Of a stretch of 23,451 bases of DNA, positions 14,409 to 23,356 are shown one piece after another. The position numbers and the translations under genes were made by a program. The stretch covers positions 1-23,451 of the forward strand of contig CALDSP010000222.1 in assembly GCA_937924465.1 (NCBI GenBank). The letters run 5' to 3'. The stretch comes from an uncultured Leptospiraceae bacterium. GTDB lineage: Bacteria > Spirochaetota > Leptospiria > Leptospirales > Leptospiraceae. The notes under the pieces were generated by a model that saw only the letters and a list, made by a program, of their open reading frames with translations, was not told where the DNA came from and ran no database searches. Each line of letters begins with the position of its first letter. Position 1 is the stretch's first letter.

Positions 14409-17222
14409 CAGTCTCAAATAAGAATTCGCGGAGCAAGAGCTCACAATCTAAAAAATATAAATTTAGATATTCCAAGAGAAAAATTAGTTGTAATTACAGG
14501 ACTTTCTGGATCGGGTAAGTCTTCTCTTGCTTTTGATACTATTTATGCAGAAGGACAAAGACGTTACGTGGAAAGTTTGTCTAGTTATGCACGACAATTT
14601 TTAGGACAAATGGACAAACCCGATGTAGATTTAATTGAGGGTTTAAGTCCAGCTATCTCCATTGAACAAAAAACTACTCACAGGAATCCTCGTTCTACAG
14701 TTGGAACAGTTACAGAAATTTATGATTATTTACGTTTGCTTTATGCAAGAGTAGGAAAGCCTCATTGTCCCAAGTGTGGTACTTTAATTGCAAGTCTTTC
14801 TGTTGATCAAATTGTAGAGAGAGTTCTTGCTTTTCCTTTTGAGAGTAAATTACAAATTCTTTCTCCTATCGTTCGTTCTCAAAAAGGAGAACATAAAGAA
14901 ATTTTTGCAAAGCTCAAGAAAGAAGGATTCACTAGAGTTCGAGTCAATGGAGAAGTCTTATCACTTGATGAAGAAATATCTCTTAAAAAAAATATTAAGT
15001 CAAGCATTGAAATTGTAGTAGATAGAATTGTTTTAAAAGAAGGAATTCGTACGCGCCTAACGGATTCAATCGAGACTGCTATTAAATATGGAGATGGAAC
15101 AGTTATAATCAACGATTTCCAAAAAGATACTCTTTTTTCAAGTAAGTTGTCTTGTCCTATTTGTGTAGATGTTTCTATTCCAGAACTTGAGCCACGTTTG
15201 TTTTCATTTAATTCTCCTTATGGAGCTTGTCCTACTTGTGACGGAATTGGTTCACTTTTAGAATTTGATGAAGAGCTTGTAGTAAGCAATCCCGATTTAT
15301 CTTTAGCAGAAGGTTGTTTTGAGGTTTGGGGAAAAACTCAAAGTTATTGGTATATGGCTACCATTTCAGCTCTTGCTAAAACTTTAGGATTTAATATCAA
15401 TACTCCATGGAAAGAACTTCCAGAGAAAATACAAAAAATTATTCTTTATGGAGATAAGAATATTAAAATTGATTATGACTTTAGAAAAGAGAGTTCTCAT
15501 TTTGAGTTTAGTCGAGAGTTTGAAGGAGTGATTCCAAATTTAAAACGTCGTTACAAAGAAACCAAAAGTGATTCTATGCGACAATGGTTTGAGTCTTTTA
15601 TGACACAACATCCATGCCATGCTTGTAATGGAAAACGTTTAAGACCAGAAAGTCTTTCTGTGAAAGTAGGAGGACTAGGTATTCATGAATTTACCTCTTT
15701 GTCTATTTCCAAGTCTCTTGAATTTTCTAAAAGTTTAAAATTAGAAGGTGCAGAAGAAGTAATTGCTAAGCCAATTTTAAAAGAGATCACCCAACGTCTT
15801 AAATTTTTACATGATGTAGGAGTAGGTTATTTAACTTTAGAGAGAAGTGCAAGTACACTTTCGGGAGGAGAATCTCAAAGAATTCGTTTAGCTTCTCAAA
15901 TAGGTTCTAAACTTATGGGAGTGTTGTATGTATTAGATGAGCCATCTATAGGACTTCATCAGCGAGATAATACTAAATTACTTCATACACTAAAAGACTT
16001 ACGTAACTTAGGAAATACAGTGATTGTTATAGAGCATGATGAAGAAACCATTCTAGAAGCAGATTGGATTGTAGACATAGGACCCGGTGCAGGAATCCAT
16101 GGAGGAAATGTGGTGGCTCAAGGAACGCCTAAAGATATAAAAAATCATCCCGACTCTTTAACAGGAAAGTATTTATCTCGAAAATTAAAGATTCCCATTC
16201 CTCAAAAGCGCAGAAAAGGAAATGGAAACTTCATTCAAATTATAGGTGCTAGAGAAAATAACTTAAAAAATATAGATGTTTCTATTCCTTTGGGGACATT
16301 AACTGTAGTGACCGGGGTTTCTGGAAGTGGAAAGTCTACTTTAATTAATGAAATTTTATATAAACAGTTAGCTCATAAACTTCACAATGCGAAACTTGTA
16401 GCTGGTAAACATAAAAAGATTGAAGGAATCAAACATATTGATAAAGTCATTGACATAGATCAATCCCCAATTGGAAGAACACCGCGCTCAAATCCTGCTA
16501 CTTATACTGGACTTTTTACTCCAATTCGTGAGCTATTTGCAAATACAGAGGAAGCCAAACTTCGTGGATATAACCCCGGCCGTTTTAGTTTTAATGTAGC
16601 AGGTGGACGTTGTGAGACATGTGAGGGAGATGGAATTTTAAAAATAGAAATGCATTTTTTGCCAGATGTTTACGTTACGTGCGACGTTTGTAAAGGAAAG
16701 CGTTATAACCAAGAAACCTTAGAAGTTCGATACAAAGGAAAAAATATTTATGAAGTTTTAGAAATGAGTGTAGAAGAGGCAAATCTATTTTTTGAGAATA
16801 TTCCTTCTGTAAAAAGAAAATTAGAAACATTGATTGATGTTGGTTTGGATTATATCAAACTTGGACAAGCTGCAACTACTTTTTCTGGAGGAGAAGCCCA
16901 AAGAATTAAACTTGCCACTGAGCTTTCTCGTCGAGCGACAGGACGTACCCTTTATATTTTAGATGAACCAACTACTGGACTTCATTTTCATGATGTAAAT
17001 AAATTGTTGCAAGTTCTTCAAAGTTTAGTAGAAAAAGGAAATACAGTAGTTGTAATTGAACATAACTTAGATATTATTAAATCGGCTGATTATATCATTG
17101 ATATGGGACCAGAAGGTGGGGAAGAGGGGGGACGAGTGATTGCACTAGGCACACCTGAAGAAGTTATAAAAGTAAAAGAATCCTACACAGGGCAATATTT
17201 AAAGCTAGTTCTCAATCAATAA
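14406..17222 (+). CDS. uvrA: UvrA, excinuclease ABC subunit A
   Basis: UvrA is the damage-scanning ATPase of nucleotide excision repair; it loads UvrB at lesions. I chose the ATG at 14406, giving 938 residues starting M-Q-S-Q-I-R-I-R-G-A-R. GGAA lies 6 nt upstream. A TTG at 14394 would add four residues but lacks a site. Walker A motifs G-L-S-G-S-G-K-S-S (32-40) and G-V-S-G-S-G-K-S-T (637-645) are intact, as are signature motifs L-S-G-G-E-S-Q (485-491) and F-S-G-G-E-A-Q (826-832) with their D-E-P Walker B motifs. Zinc sites are C250/C253/C275/C278 and C736/C739/C759/C762. The length is normal (E. coli 940). The start codon lies within a LexA-type palindrome. Confidence 0.98.
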   Translation: MQSQIRIRGARAHNLKNINLDIPREKLVVITGLSGSGKSSLAFDTIYAEGQRRYVESLSSYARQFLGQMDKPDVDLIEGLSPAISIEQKTTHRNPRSTVGTVTEIYDYLRLLYARVGKPHCPKCGTLIASLSVDQIVERVLAFPFESKLQILSPIVRSQKGEHKEIFAKLKKEGFTRVRVNGEVLSLDEEISLKKNIKSSIEIVVDRIVLKEGIRTRLTDSIETAIKYGDGTVIINDFQKDTLFSSKLSCPICVDVSIPELEPRLFSFNSPYGACPTCDGIGSLLEFDEELVVSNPDLSLAEGCFEVWGKTQSYWYMATISALAKTLGFNINTPWKELPEKIQKIILYGDKNIKIDYDFRKESSHFEFSREFEGVIPNLKRRYKETKSDSMRQWFESFMTQHPCHACNGKRLRPESLSVKVGGLGIHEFTSLSISKSLEFSKSLKLEGAEEVIAKPILKEITQRLKFLHDVGVGYLTLERSASTLSGGESQRIRLASQIGSKLMGVLYVLDEPSIGLHQRDNTKLLHTLKDLRNLGNTVIVIEHDEETILEADWIVDIGPGAGIHGGNVVAQGTPKDIKNHPDSLTGKYLSRKLKIPIPQKRRKGNGNFIQIIGARENNLKNIDVSIPLGTLTVVTGVSGSGKSTLINEILYKQLAHKLHNAKLVAGKHKKIEGIKHIDKVIDIDQSPIGRTPRSNPATYTGLFTPIRELFANTEEAKLRGYNPGRFSFNVAGGRCETCEGDGILKIEMHFLPDVYVTCDVCKGKRYNQETLEVRYKGKNIYEVLEMSVEEANLFFENIPSVKRKLETLIDVGLDYIKLGQAATTFSGGEAQRIKLATELSRRATGRTLYILDEPTTGLHFHDVNKLLQVLQSLVEKGNTVVVIEHNLDIIKSADYIIDMGPEGGEEGGRVIALGTPEEVIKVKESYTGQYLKLVLNQ

Positions 17223-17295
17223 GTTTAATTTAGATTTGTATTATTTTAGCAAATTTTGTTTATGGTTTTAGAAATTATTTTGGACTTTTTTTATT

Positions 17296-19029
17296 ATGCA
17301 TGAACTAGGATTTTTAAAAGACCTCATTCTAATTAGTTTTGTTTCAATTTTTATTACAGTTCTTTTTCAAAGGTTTAAAATTCCCTCCGTAATTGGAATG
17401 ATTTCTACGGGAATTTTAGTAGGTCAAAGTGGATTGGAGCTAATTACTGATACAAAACTGATTTTAACTCTTTCAGAGCTTGGAGTTGTAATTCTTTTAT
17501 TTACAATAGGATTAGAATTTTCTTTTGAAGAGTTAAGAAAATTAAAAGCTATTGTATTTTGGGGTGGAGGTTTACAAGTTCTACTCACTATTTTTGTTCT
17601 TGGTCTTATTGCATATTTTTTATCTCCTTTGCTCACTTATCAAATTCCATTAAACAAAGCTATTTTTTATGGAATAGTTTTTGCGGTAAGCAGCACTCCT
17701 ATATGTTTAAAAATTCTAAAAGATAGAGGGGAGCTTGCAACAAGCCATGGAAAAATAGCACTAGGGATTCTTATTTTTCAAGATATAGCAATTGTTCCTC
17801 TTATGGTTATTACAAATTTACTTAGTCCTCAAACCTCACAGTCAAGTTATTTGATCTTTAAAGAAATAGCTTTTATGATTCTCTTTGGAATCAGTTTATT
17901 TGGTGGATTTAAATTTCTAATTCCTATATTTTTGAAGTTTATTTCTCAAACAAGTGCTAAAGAAACGTGGGTGTTTGGTGGTCTTATTTTATGTTTTGGT
18001 TCAGCTTATTTGAGTCACATGGTTGGTTTATCTTTAGCGTTGGGGGCTTTCCTGGCGGGAGTTATTATTGCAGGCTATGATGAAAGCCATAAAATTGCTC
18101 ATTCTATTGAACCACTTCGCGATGCCTTGCTTGGAATTTTTTTTATGTCTTTAGGATTGCTAATACAAATTAATTTAGATTTAATTTTTCATTATTTGCT
18201 TATGTCTTTTGGAGTTATCTTAGTAAAGGGGGCTATTATATCTGCAATTATTTTACTACTTGGATTTCATACTAAGATTAGTATTATGTCAGGAATGGTA
18301 CTTGCACAAGTAGGAGAGTTTTCATTTATTTTAGCATCTTCTGCTTTAAAGAATAATCTTATAAATGATCAAAACTTTCAAGTGATCATTACCAGTATGG
18401 TAATCACTATGATTTTGGCTCCTGCTATGATTGCCTTAGCTCCTCAAATTGCAAACAGAGCCGCTCCTGCATTTGAATTTATACCTCTCCAAAAATTTCT
18501 CAATCAAGAACATTTTGCACCCAACGTAATTATGGATTCTCACCCCGAAGTAGTGATTTTGGGATATGGAGTTATTGGAAAAAATGTGAGTTCTGTTTTA
18601 AGTGCGGCAAATATCCCCTATAAAGTTTTAGAATTAAATTTCCAAGCTGTAAAGGAAGCTAAAGCAAAAGGCATTCCCATTGAGTATGGAGATTGCACTG
18701 ATTGGCAAACCTTGATTAAACTTCATATAGAATTTGCTAAAGTTGTAGTCATTTCTATTTCTGATGAAAAAGCCGTTCGAGAGACAACTTCCCTTATCAA
18801 AAAAAGACTTCCACATATTTTTTTGATTGTGAGAACTCGTTTTTTAAACAATACAGAGGCAATTACTCGACTTGGAGCAGATGTAGTGATCACAGAAGAG
18901 TTTGAGTCTTCTATTCAAATTTTTTCAGTGGTTTTAGAAAAAATGGGATTTGATAAAGAGCTAATTGTAGAACAAGAAACCTTTCTTCGTAATAATGCTA
19001 AAAATTTATTTCCAAAACAAAATGCTTAA
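17296..19029 (+). CDS. KefB-type cation:proton antiporter with RCK domain (CPA2 family)
   Basis: This is a 577-residue inner-membrane transporter of the CPA2 family, which exchanges K+ or Na+ for protons. About 12 hydrophobic segments fill residues 5-390. The family motif F-Q-D-I-A-I-V-P-L is at about 161-169, with Q162 and D163 in the transport core. After a short linker, a cytosolic RCK/TrkA-N domain follows at about 417-540. Its nucleotide-binding G-Y-G-V-I-G is at 423-428, and an acidic residue (Glu446) lies at the end of the second strand. There is no TrkA-C domain. The start is preceded only by a weak GGA. KefB/KefC proteins are glutathione-gated K+ efflux systems; which ion and ligand apply here cannot be read from sequence. 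It lies 73 nt after uvrA. Confidence 0.88.
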   Translation: MHELGFLKDLILISFVSIFITVLFQRFKIPSVIGMISTGILVGQSGLELITDTKLILTLSELGVVILLFTIGLEFSFEELRKLKAIVFWGGGLQVLLTIFVLGLIAYFLSPLLTYQIPLNKAIFYGIVFAVSSTPICLKILKDRGELATSHGKIALGILIFQDIAIVPLMVITNLLSPQTSQSSYLIFKEIAFMILFGISLFGGFKFLIPIFLKFISQTSAKETWVFGGLILCFGSAYLSHMVGLSLALGAFLAGVIIAGYDESHKIAHSIEPLRDALLGIFFMSLGLLIQINLDLIFHYLLMSFGVILVKGAIISAIILLLGFHTKISIMSGMVLAQVGEFSFILASSALKNNLINDQNFQVIITSMVITMILAPAMIALAPQIANRAAPAFEFIPLQKFLNQEHFAPNVIMDSHPEVVILGYGVIGKNVSSVLSAANIPYKVLELNFQAVKEAKAKGIPIEYGDCTDWQTLIKLHIEFAKVVVISISDEKAVRETTSLIKKRLPHIFLIVRTRFLNNTEAITRLGADVVITEEFESSIQIFSVVLEKMGFDKELIVEQETFLRNNAKNLFPKQNA

Positions 19030-20200
19030 ACTTGCTTTTGTAACTCCTATTTTTTCAACTCAAACTTATGGAGGAGCAGAGCGACATGCAAGAGAATTTG
19101 CAGAGTTACTTGCAGAAGACTTTGAAATTGATATTATAACAACTACAGCAATAGATTATAGAACATGGAAAAATCAATTTCCAGTTGGAACTACTTATGA
19201 GAAAAACCTAAAAGTTCACAGATTTCCTATTAAAAAACAAAGAAGTATTTTTTTTTCTTTTGTAAATCATTCTGCAATTCAAAAGCAAACTCATTTAAAA
19301 GACATAGAGTTTGAAAATTGGTTAGTGGCTCAAGGCCCTTATTCTCCGGACTTAGTAGAATTTGTAAAGAACAACCAGCAAAATTATGATCTCTTTTTTT
19401 GTTTTACTTATTTGTATTATCCTATTGTCAAGAGTATTCCTTATATAAAAGAAAAAGTGGTTTGTATTTTGACCTTACATGATGAAGCAGTTGCTTATTT
19501 CCCACAATTTAAAAAAATTTATACAAATGAAATTTTTTATTGTTTTAATGTTTTAGAAGAAAAAAAGCTTTATGAGAAAATTTTTGGTTACTCTCCTAAA
19601 AATTTTAGGATTGTAGGTATGAATCTTTCACCTATTAAAAAAATTCCAAATCCTTATTCTCACTATGTTCCTTATATTTTATACATTGGAAGAATAGACA
19701 AAGGCAAAGGGGTTGAGGAACTCATTCAATACTTTTTAGAATGGAAAAATGTTTCAAAAAGCAGTTGGAATTTGATTTTTGTTGGAAAAGGCTCTCTTCA
19801 TAAAAAATATGCTTTTATTCAAAATCTTGGATTTGTAAGTGAAGAAAAAAAACTAAGTTTAATTGCAGGTTCACAATTGATTGTAAATCCTTCCCAATAT
19901 GAAAGTTTTTCAATTGCAATTATGGAGGCTTGGCTTTGCTCCAAACCAGTTCTTGTAAATGGAAATTCTGAAGTGCTTAAAAATCACTGCATTCGGAGTA
20001 ATGGAGGACTCTTTTATTTTGATAAGGAAGGTTTTATTTCTTGTTTAGAATTTTTATATAAAAATTTTTCTATTCTAAATCAAATGGGACAAAACGGAAA
20101 AGAATACGTGGAAAAAAACTATGATCCATCAATGGTCAAAAAAAAATTATTGAATATTATACATGAAAAACTTTTTATCTCCAATAGTCATCTGTCATAA
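19022..20200 (+). CDS. Glycosyltransferase, family GT4 (GT-B fold)
   Basis: The protein resembles retaining GT4 enzymes, which transfer a sugar from a nucleotide donor to a glycan or lipid acceptor, usually in cell-surface polysaccharide or lipopolysaccharide synthesis. I chose the ATG at 19022 (392 residues), since F-V-T-P-I-F plus Y-G-G-A-E then sit at the normal N-terminal place (acceptor-domain loop, 6-20). The donor-side domain begins at about 218 with Y-I-G-R-I-D-K-G-K-G (221-230). It holds the E-x7-E pair at Glu294/Glu302, which contacts the donor sugar. No membrane segment is evident. The start overlaps the antiporter stop by 8 bp and has no ribosome binding site, so translation is probably coupled. 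The substrate is unknown. Confidence 0.88.
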   Translation: MLKLAFVTPIFSTQTYGGAERHAREFAELLAEDFEIDIITTTAIDYRTWKNQFPVGTTYEKNLKVHRFPIKKQRSIFFSFVNHSAIQKQTHLKDIEFENWLVAQGPYSPDLVEFVKNNQQNYDLFFCFTYLYYPIVKSIPYIKEKVVCILTLHDEAVAYFPQFKKIYTNEIFYCFNVLEEKKLYEKIFGYSPKNFRIVGMNLSPIKKIPNPYSHYVPYILYIGRIDKGKGVEELIQYFLEWKNVSKSSWNLIFVGKGSLHKKYAFIQNLGFVSEEKKLSLIAGSQLIVNPSQYESFSIAIMEAWLCSKPVLVNGNSEVLKNHCIRSNGGLFYFDKEGFISCLEFLYKNFSILNQMGQNGKEYVEKNYDPSMVKKKLLNIIHEKLFISNSHLS

Positions 20201-20780
20201 TTAATTCTTTATTAATCTCTCCTTGTAGTTTTAAATAAGAATCAAATCTATATTTTTTAGAAAAATCAAATATAGTATCGATTGTTTTTGGAAAAGGAGG
20301 TTTTTTATAAAGTGATTTGCATTCTGGACTTAAGTTTTCTCTAGAAATTTTAGGAATTACAAAAGAAATAAAATCAATTACGTTGGGTGAAATCATTTTT
20401 TGAGAAAAAGTAAGTTCTTTCTTATAACATAAATTTCCTAGTTCATTTTGGATAGTAAATTCAGCCGTTACTTCTGGAAAGTTTGTTGAGTTACTGGTAA
20501 GATTTTTTAGGAATAAGAAATAAGTTACTATGTCTTTTTCAGTTTGATTTGACTTTGTAAAATATATTTCTAAACCATTGACTTGTTCTTTTGTTGAGCT
20601 TTTTAGATTTACGTCAAGTGCGGGATTGATAAGTTTAGAAATCATAAAGAAGACAAGCATAAGTAAAGCTAAATCAATAAAATAAATTAAATTTCTCCAA
20701 TTTTTTTTCTTATTGTCAGCTTTTAGATTTGTTAGATATTTTTGAAACTCTTCTGGATTTCTAGAATAGTACTTTGACAT
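20175..20780 (-). CDS. Small single-pass membrane protein of unknown function
   Basis: I do not recognise this 201-residue protein. It has a short polar, lysine-rich N-terminus (1-27), one hydrophobic span at about 30-50, and a soluble C-terminal part of about 150 residues that is probably extracytoplasmic. Two cysteines are visible in the C-terminal part, at about 117 and 154, and could form a disulfide. Its ATG immediately follows the nnr stop codon, with GAGGAG inside the end of nnr serving as its ribosome binding site. It is therefore the third gene of a minus-strand operon. Its last 26 bases overlap the end of the convergent glycosyltransferase gene. Confidence 0.75.
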   Translation of the reverse strand: MSKYYSRNPEEFQKYLTNLKADNKKKNWRNLIYFIDLALLMLVFFMISKLINPALDVNLKSSTKEQVNGLEIYFTKSNQTEKDIVTYFLFLKNLTSNSTNFPEVTAEFTIQNELGNLCYKKELTFSQKMISPNVIDFISFVIPKISRENLSPECKSLYKKPPFPKTIDTIFDFSKKYRFDSYLKLQGEINKELIMTDDYWR

Positions 20781-22241
20781 TTAAATCTCCTCTAAAAATT
20801 TTGCAATTTCATAAGCACTTGGAAAATGAGATTTTATTTTTTTAGACAAATGTAAAAAACTAAGAGCAAATTGAACCCCCTCTACAACAGAACCTAGTTT
20901 ATGTAAAAAATAAGCCAAAAGACCACAAAGCAAATCACCCGTTCCCATAACAGAGAGCTTAGGATTGGAGTAAGGGAAAAAATACATGTCTCCATTTGAA
21001 AGGGTTAAAATACTAACATGTCCTTTTAGCAGTACGTTGCATTTGTACTCAAGCACATAATTTTTGAGCTCCTTATGCCAAGTTTCTTCGTTGTTAGGAG
21101 AGTTTTCAATTAGGTTTTGGAACTCTCCTCTATGAGGAGTAAGTAGAAATTTGTCGCTCAACGTTTTTCTTTTTATAAGTTGTAAACCTCCGGCATCTAC
21201 AACTATATATTTATCTAGCTTTAAAAATAAATCTAAAGAAAAAGGAAATTCAGAGAAATTCAAACCCGGACCAATTACAACACTAGTTACTTTTTTTATA
21301 AGAGCATCATTGAAAAAGTTTTCATTTATTTTTTCATACATAAAAGAAGGATTTTTTCTTAAGCCAATTTGAATGGTTTTTTCGGAAGGTGTAAGAACTT
21401 TAGAAAAACCTCCTCCTGCAACATGAAAGGCTTTTTGTGCAAGAAGAATTGCTCCACTCATTCCTTCAGATCCACCAATCAATAAACTAAAACCATTGCT
21501 ATACTTATGAGAATCAAATTTTCTTTGAGAGATTTGTTTGATTGTTTTCTTGGAAACTTTTTTTAAAAGAAAGTTTTTAGTAGGAAATTCTTTAAGAAAA
21601 CTAGAGATCGGAAAGGCAATAGGATGAAAAGTATAGTCTTTGCAATAATTTTTTGCATAGATATTGTCTAGCTTTTTGACTCCAATTTCTGCTAAAAAAT
21701 CTGCTTTTATAAAGGCTTTAGAATCTAAGAGAGAGAATCCTGAAAGAGCATCAATGGAAAGAATTTTTAAACTAGGAGTTTCTTGTTTGATTAGATTTAC
21801 TTTTTCAATAACTGTTTTGTATAGTTCTGAAAGAGGAGGTTGGAATCCAGTACCAAGCAAACAATCGATTAAAAATAAATTGTTCCAATTTTCTTTGAAT
21901 TCTAAAAATTTTTGTAAATCAAAAATTTCTATGTTTAATAATTTTGCTTTTTCTAAATAAAATTTATATTCCTCTGAATGATTTCCCGAATGAAAAAAGA
22001 TTTTTACTTTTTTTCCAAAACAAAAAAATAAAATTCCCAAAGCAATCCCATCTCCCCCATTATTACCCTTACCACACAAAATAAGGATTTCTCTTTTTTT
22101 GATTTCTTTTTTATAAATTGTGAATACGGACTCTGAAGCCATTCCCATTAAAATTTTTCCAGAGATTCCTATTTTTTGAATTGTAAACTGATCTAAGTTT
22201 TTGCTTTCAAAATTATTAAATAAAAATTTTTTTATTTCCAT
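20781..22241 (-). CDS. nnr: Bifunctional NAD(P)H-hydrate repair enzyme Nnr (epimerase plus dehydratase)
   Basis: Nnr repairs damaged NADH and NADPH hydrates. An N-terminal YjeF_N epimerase (about 1-215) interconverts the R and S forms, and a C-terminal ADP-dependent dehydratase (about 235-486) restores the cofactor. The epimerase half shows G-K-G-N-N-G-G-D-G (57-65), I-D-C-L-L-G-T-G (125-132) and I-D-A-L-S-G (163-168). The dehydratase half shows L-L-I-G-G-S (253-258), V-I-G-P-G-L, L-T-P-H-R-G-E-F (367-374), and G-T-G-D (433-436) with the catalytic Asp. One oddity is V-D-A-G-G-L at 348-353, where many relatives have D-A-D. The 486-residue length fits the fused bacterial form. Its ATG overlaps the upstream gene by 10 bp, with GGAG at good spacing. 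Confidence 0.93.
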   Translation of the reverse strand: MEIKKFLFNNFESKNLDQFTIQKIGISGKILMGMASESVFTIYKKEIKKREILILCGKGNNGGDGIALGILFFCFGKKVKIFFHSGNHSEEYKFYLEKAKLLNIEIFDLQKFLEFKENWNNLFLIDCLLGTGFQPPLSELYKTVIEKVNLIKQETPSLKILSIDALSGFSLLDSKAFIKADFLAEIGVKKLDNIYAKNYCKDYTFHPIAFPISSFLKEFPTKNFLLKKVSKKTIKQISQRKFDSHKYSNGFSLLIGGSEGMSGAILLAQKAFHVAGGGFSKVLTPSEKTIQIGLRKNPSFMYEKINENFFNDALIKKVTSVVIGPGLNFSEFPFSLDLFLKLDKYIVVDAGGLQLIKRKTLSDKFLLTPHRGEFQNLIENSPNNEETWHKELKNYVLEYKCNVLLKGHVSILTLSNGDMYFFPYSNPKLSVMGTGDLLCGLLAYFLHKLGSVVEGVQFALSFLHLSKKIKSHFPSAYEIAKFLEEI

Positions 22242-23356
22242 TCATAAAGCTCCAAATATCCTGCATCTAGTTTTAAGGAATAAAAACTATCGTTGAAGTC
22301 TTGATATAATTCTCTCCATTTTGATCTTGGAGGATCTAAACGAATTCTTTTGTTTGCAATATGATTTCCTAAACTATCATGCATTAGTAATCGAAGTGAA
22401 TTTCCACCTTCTTCTATTTCTAAAGTAATAAATGCTTTGGATTGTTTGCTACCGAAAAGAATTTCTTTAGGATTTTGAAACTCTTTTAATAAGACGTCTG
22501 GTTTAGGATCATTGTATTTATAACGATAAATCCTGCGGAATTTAAAACGCCCATCTTCTTTATTTAAAAAGCTCAACATAATTAAAGCATAGTTTCCTGT
22601 TTTATCAGGCAAGATGGAGTCTAGGTTAATTTTATACTTAGAGGATTCTTTAGTAAAAAAAGATAATAAATCTTTTTCTTCTATTTTTCCTTTTAATTTT
22701 CCTTTGAAGAAATAAGATAAAACTAAGTTTTCAGAAAGTTTATGAATGACAAAAAATTTTTCTTTCTCACCTGCATAAAGATTTTCAATGAATTGAAATG
22801 GCTCTGAATTTTTTCCAGAAATCCCATAAATTTCTATCTCTTTATTGCTTGGAGGAATATAAAGCACATAGGAAGGCAGAATTTTTGGTTCTTCTAAATG
22901 AAAGGTTCCAGATAAAGAATTAAAAGGGTCAATGGTTTCAACCTTATTTTCTGTTTTTACAACAGGAAAACTTTGCACAAATATTTCACTTGCTTCATTT
23001 ACTGCAATGTGTCCAAGTTGGTTGAGTTTGAGTGGAAAAACTTTGAGATTGCGAGAATCTTGCCTTGGGTTTCCAATAATAAAATCTAAATCTCCATTTT
23101 TAAAGAAAACTTTTAATAGAGAATTTTTATAGTCTACTACATAAACTCTATCTGCATTGAGTGGTATTTTAAATGGCAAGTTCATAAGCACATGCCCTTT
23201 TTGAATTTCAATTTTGTTAAGTCCCTCTCCCAATTTGAGTCGAGTAACTAAACTTGGTTTCATTTCCTCTATTTGAATTTGTAAACAATAAAAGTTTATA
23301 AAAAAGATAAAAATCAAACAAAAGAATAAATTGATTGGTTTTTTATGTTGAATCAA
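22232..23356 (-). CDS. Exported or lipoprotein-like protein of unknown function
   Basis: This 374-residue protein starts at a TTG; AAGGA on the minus strand (23370-23366), 9 nt upstream, supports that choice over later codons. Residues 1-24 look like a signal peptide: H-K-K, then a long Phe/Leu/Ile-rich core, then N-F-Y-C. Cys24 could be lipidated under the relaxed spirochaetal lipobox, but Tyr at -1 is unusual, so a plain membrane anchor is possible. The mature part is beta-rich, with recurring short strands such as R-V-Y-V-V-D-Y and H-I-A-V-N, reminiscent of propeller-type proteins; I cannot assign a family. It is the first gene of the operon with nnr and the small membrane protein, and overlaps nnr by 10 bp. 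Confidence 0.78.
   Translation of the reverse strand: MIQHKKPINLFFCLIFIFFINFYCLQIQIEEMKPSLVTRLKLGEGLNKIEIQKGHVLMNLPFKIPLNADRVYVVDYKNSLLKVFFKNGDLDFIIGNPRQDSRNLKVFPLKLNQLGHIAVNEASEIFVQSFPVVKTENKVETIDPFNSLSGTFHLEEPKILPSYVLYIPPSNKEIEIYGISGKNSEPFQFIENLYAGEKEKFFVIHKLSENLVLSYFFKGKLKGKIEEKDLLSFFTKESSKYKINLDSILPDKTGNYALIMLSFLNKEDGRFKFRRIYRYKYNDPKPDVLLKEFQNPKEILFGSKQSKAFITLEIEEGGNSLRLLMHDSLGNHIANKRIRLDPPRSKWRELYQDFNDSFYSLKLDAGYLELYEWK

Noticed and set aside
21151..21960. Plus-strand frames opposite nnr
   Set aside because: They are low-complexity Ser/Lys/Phe-rich and lie opposite a recognised gene.
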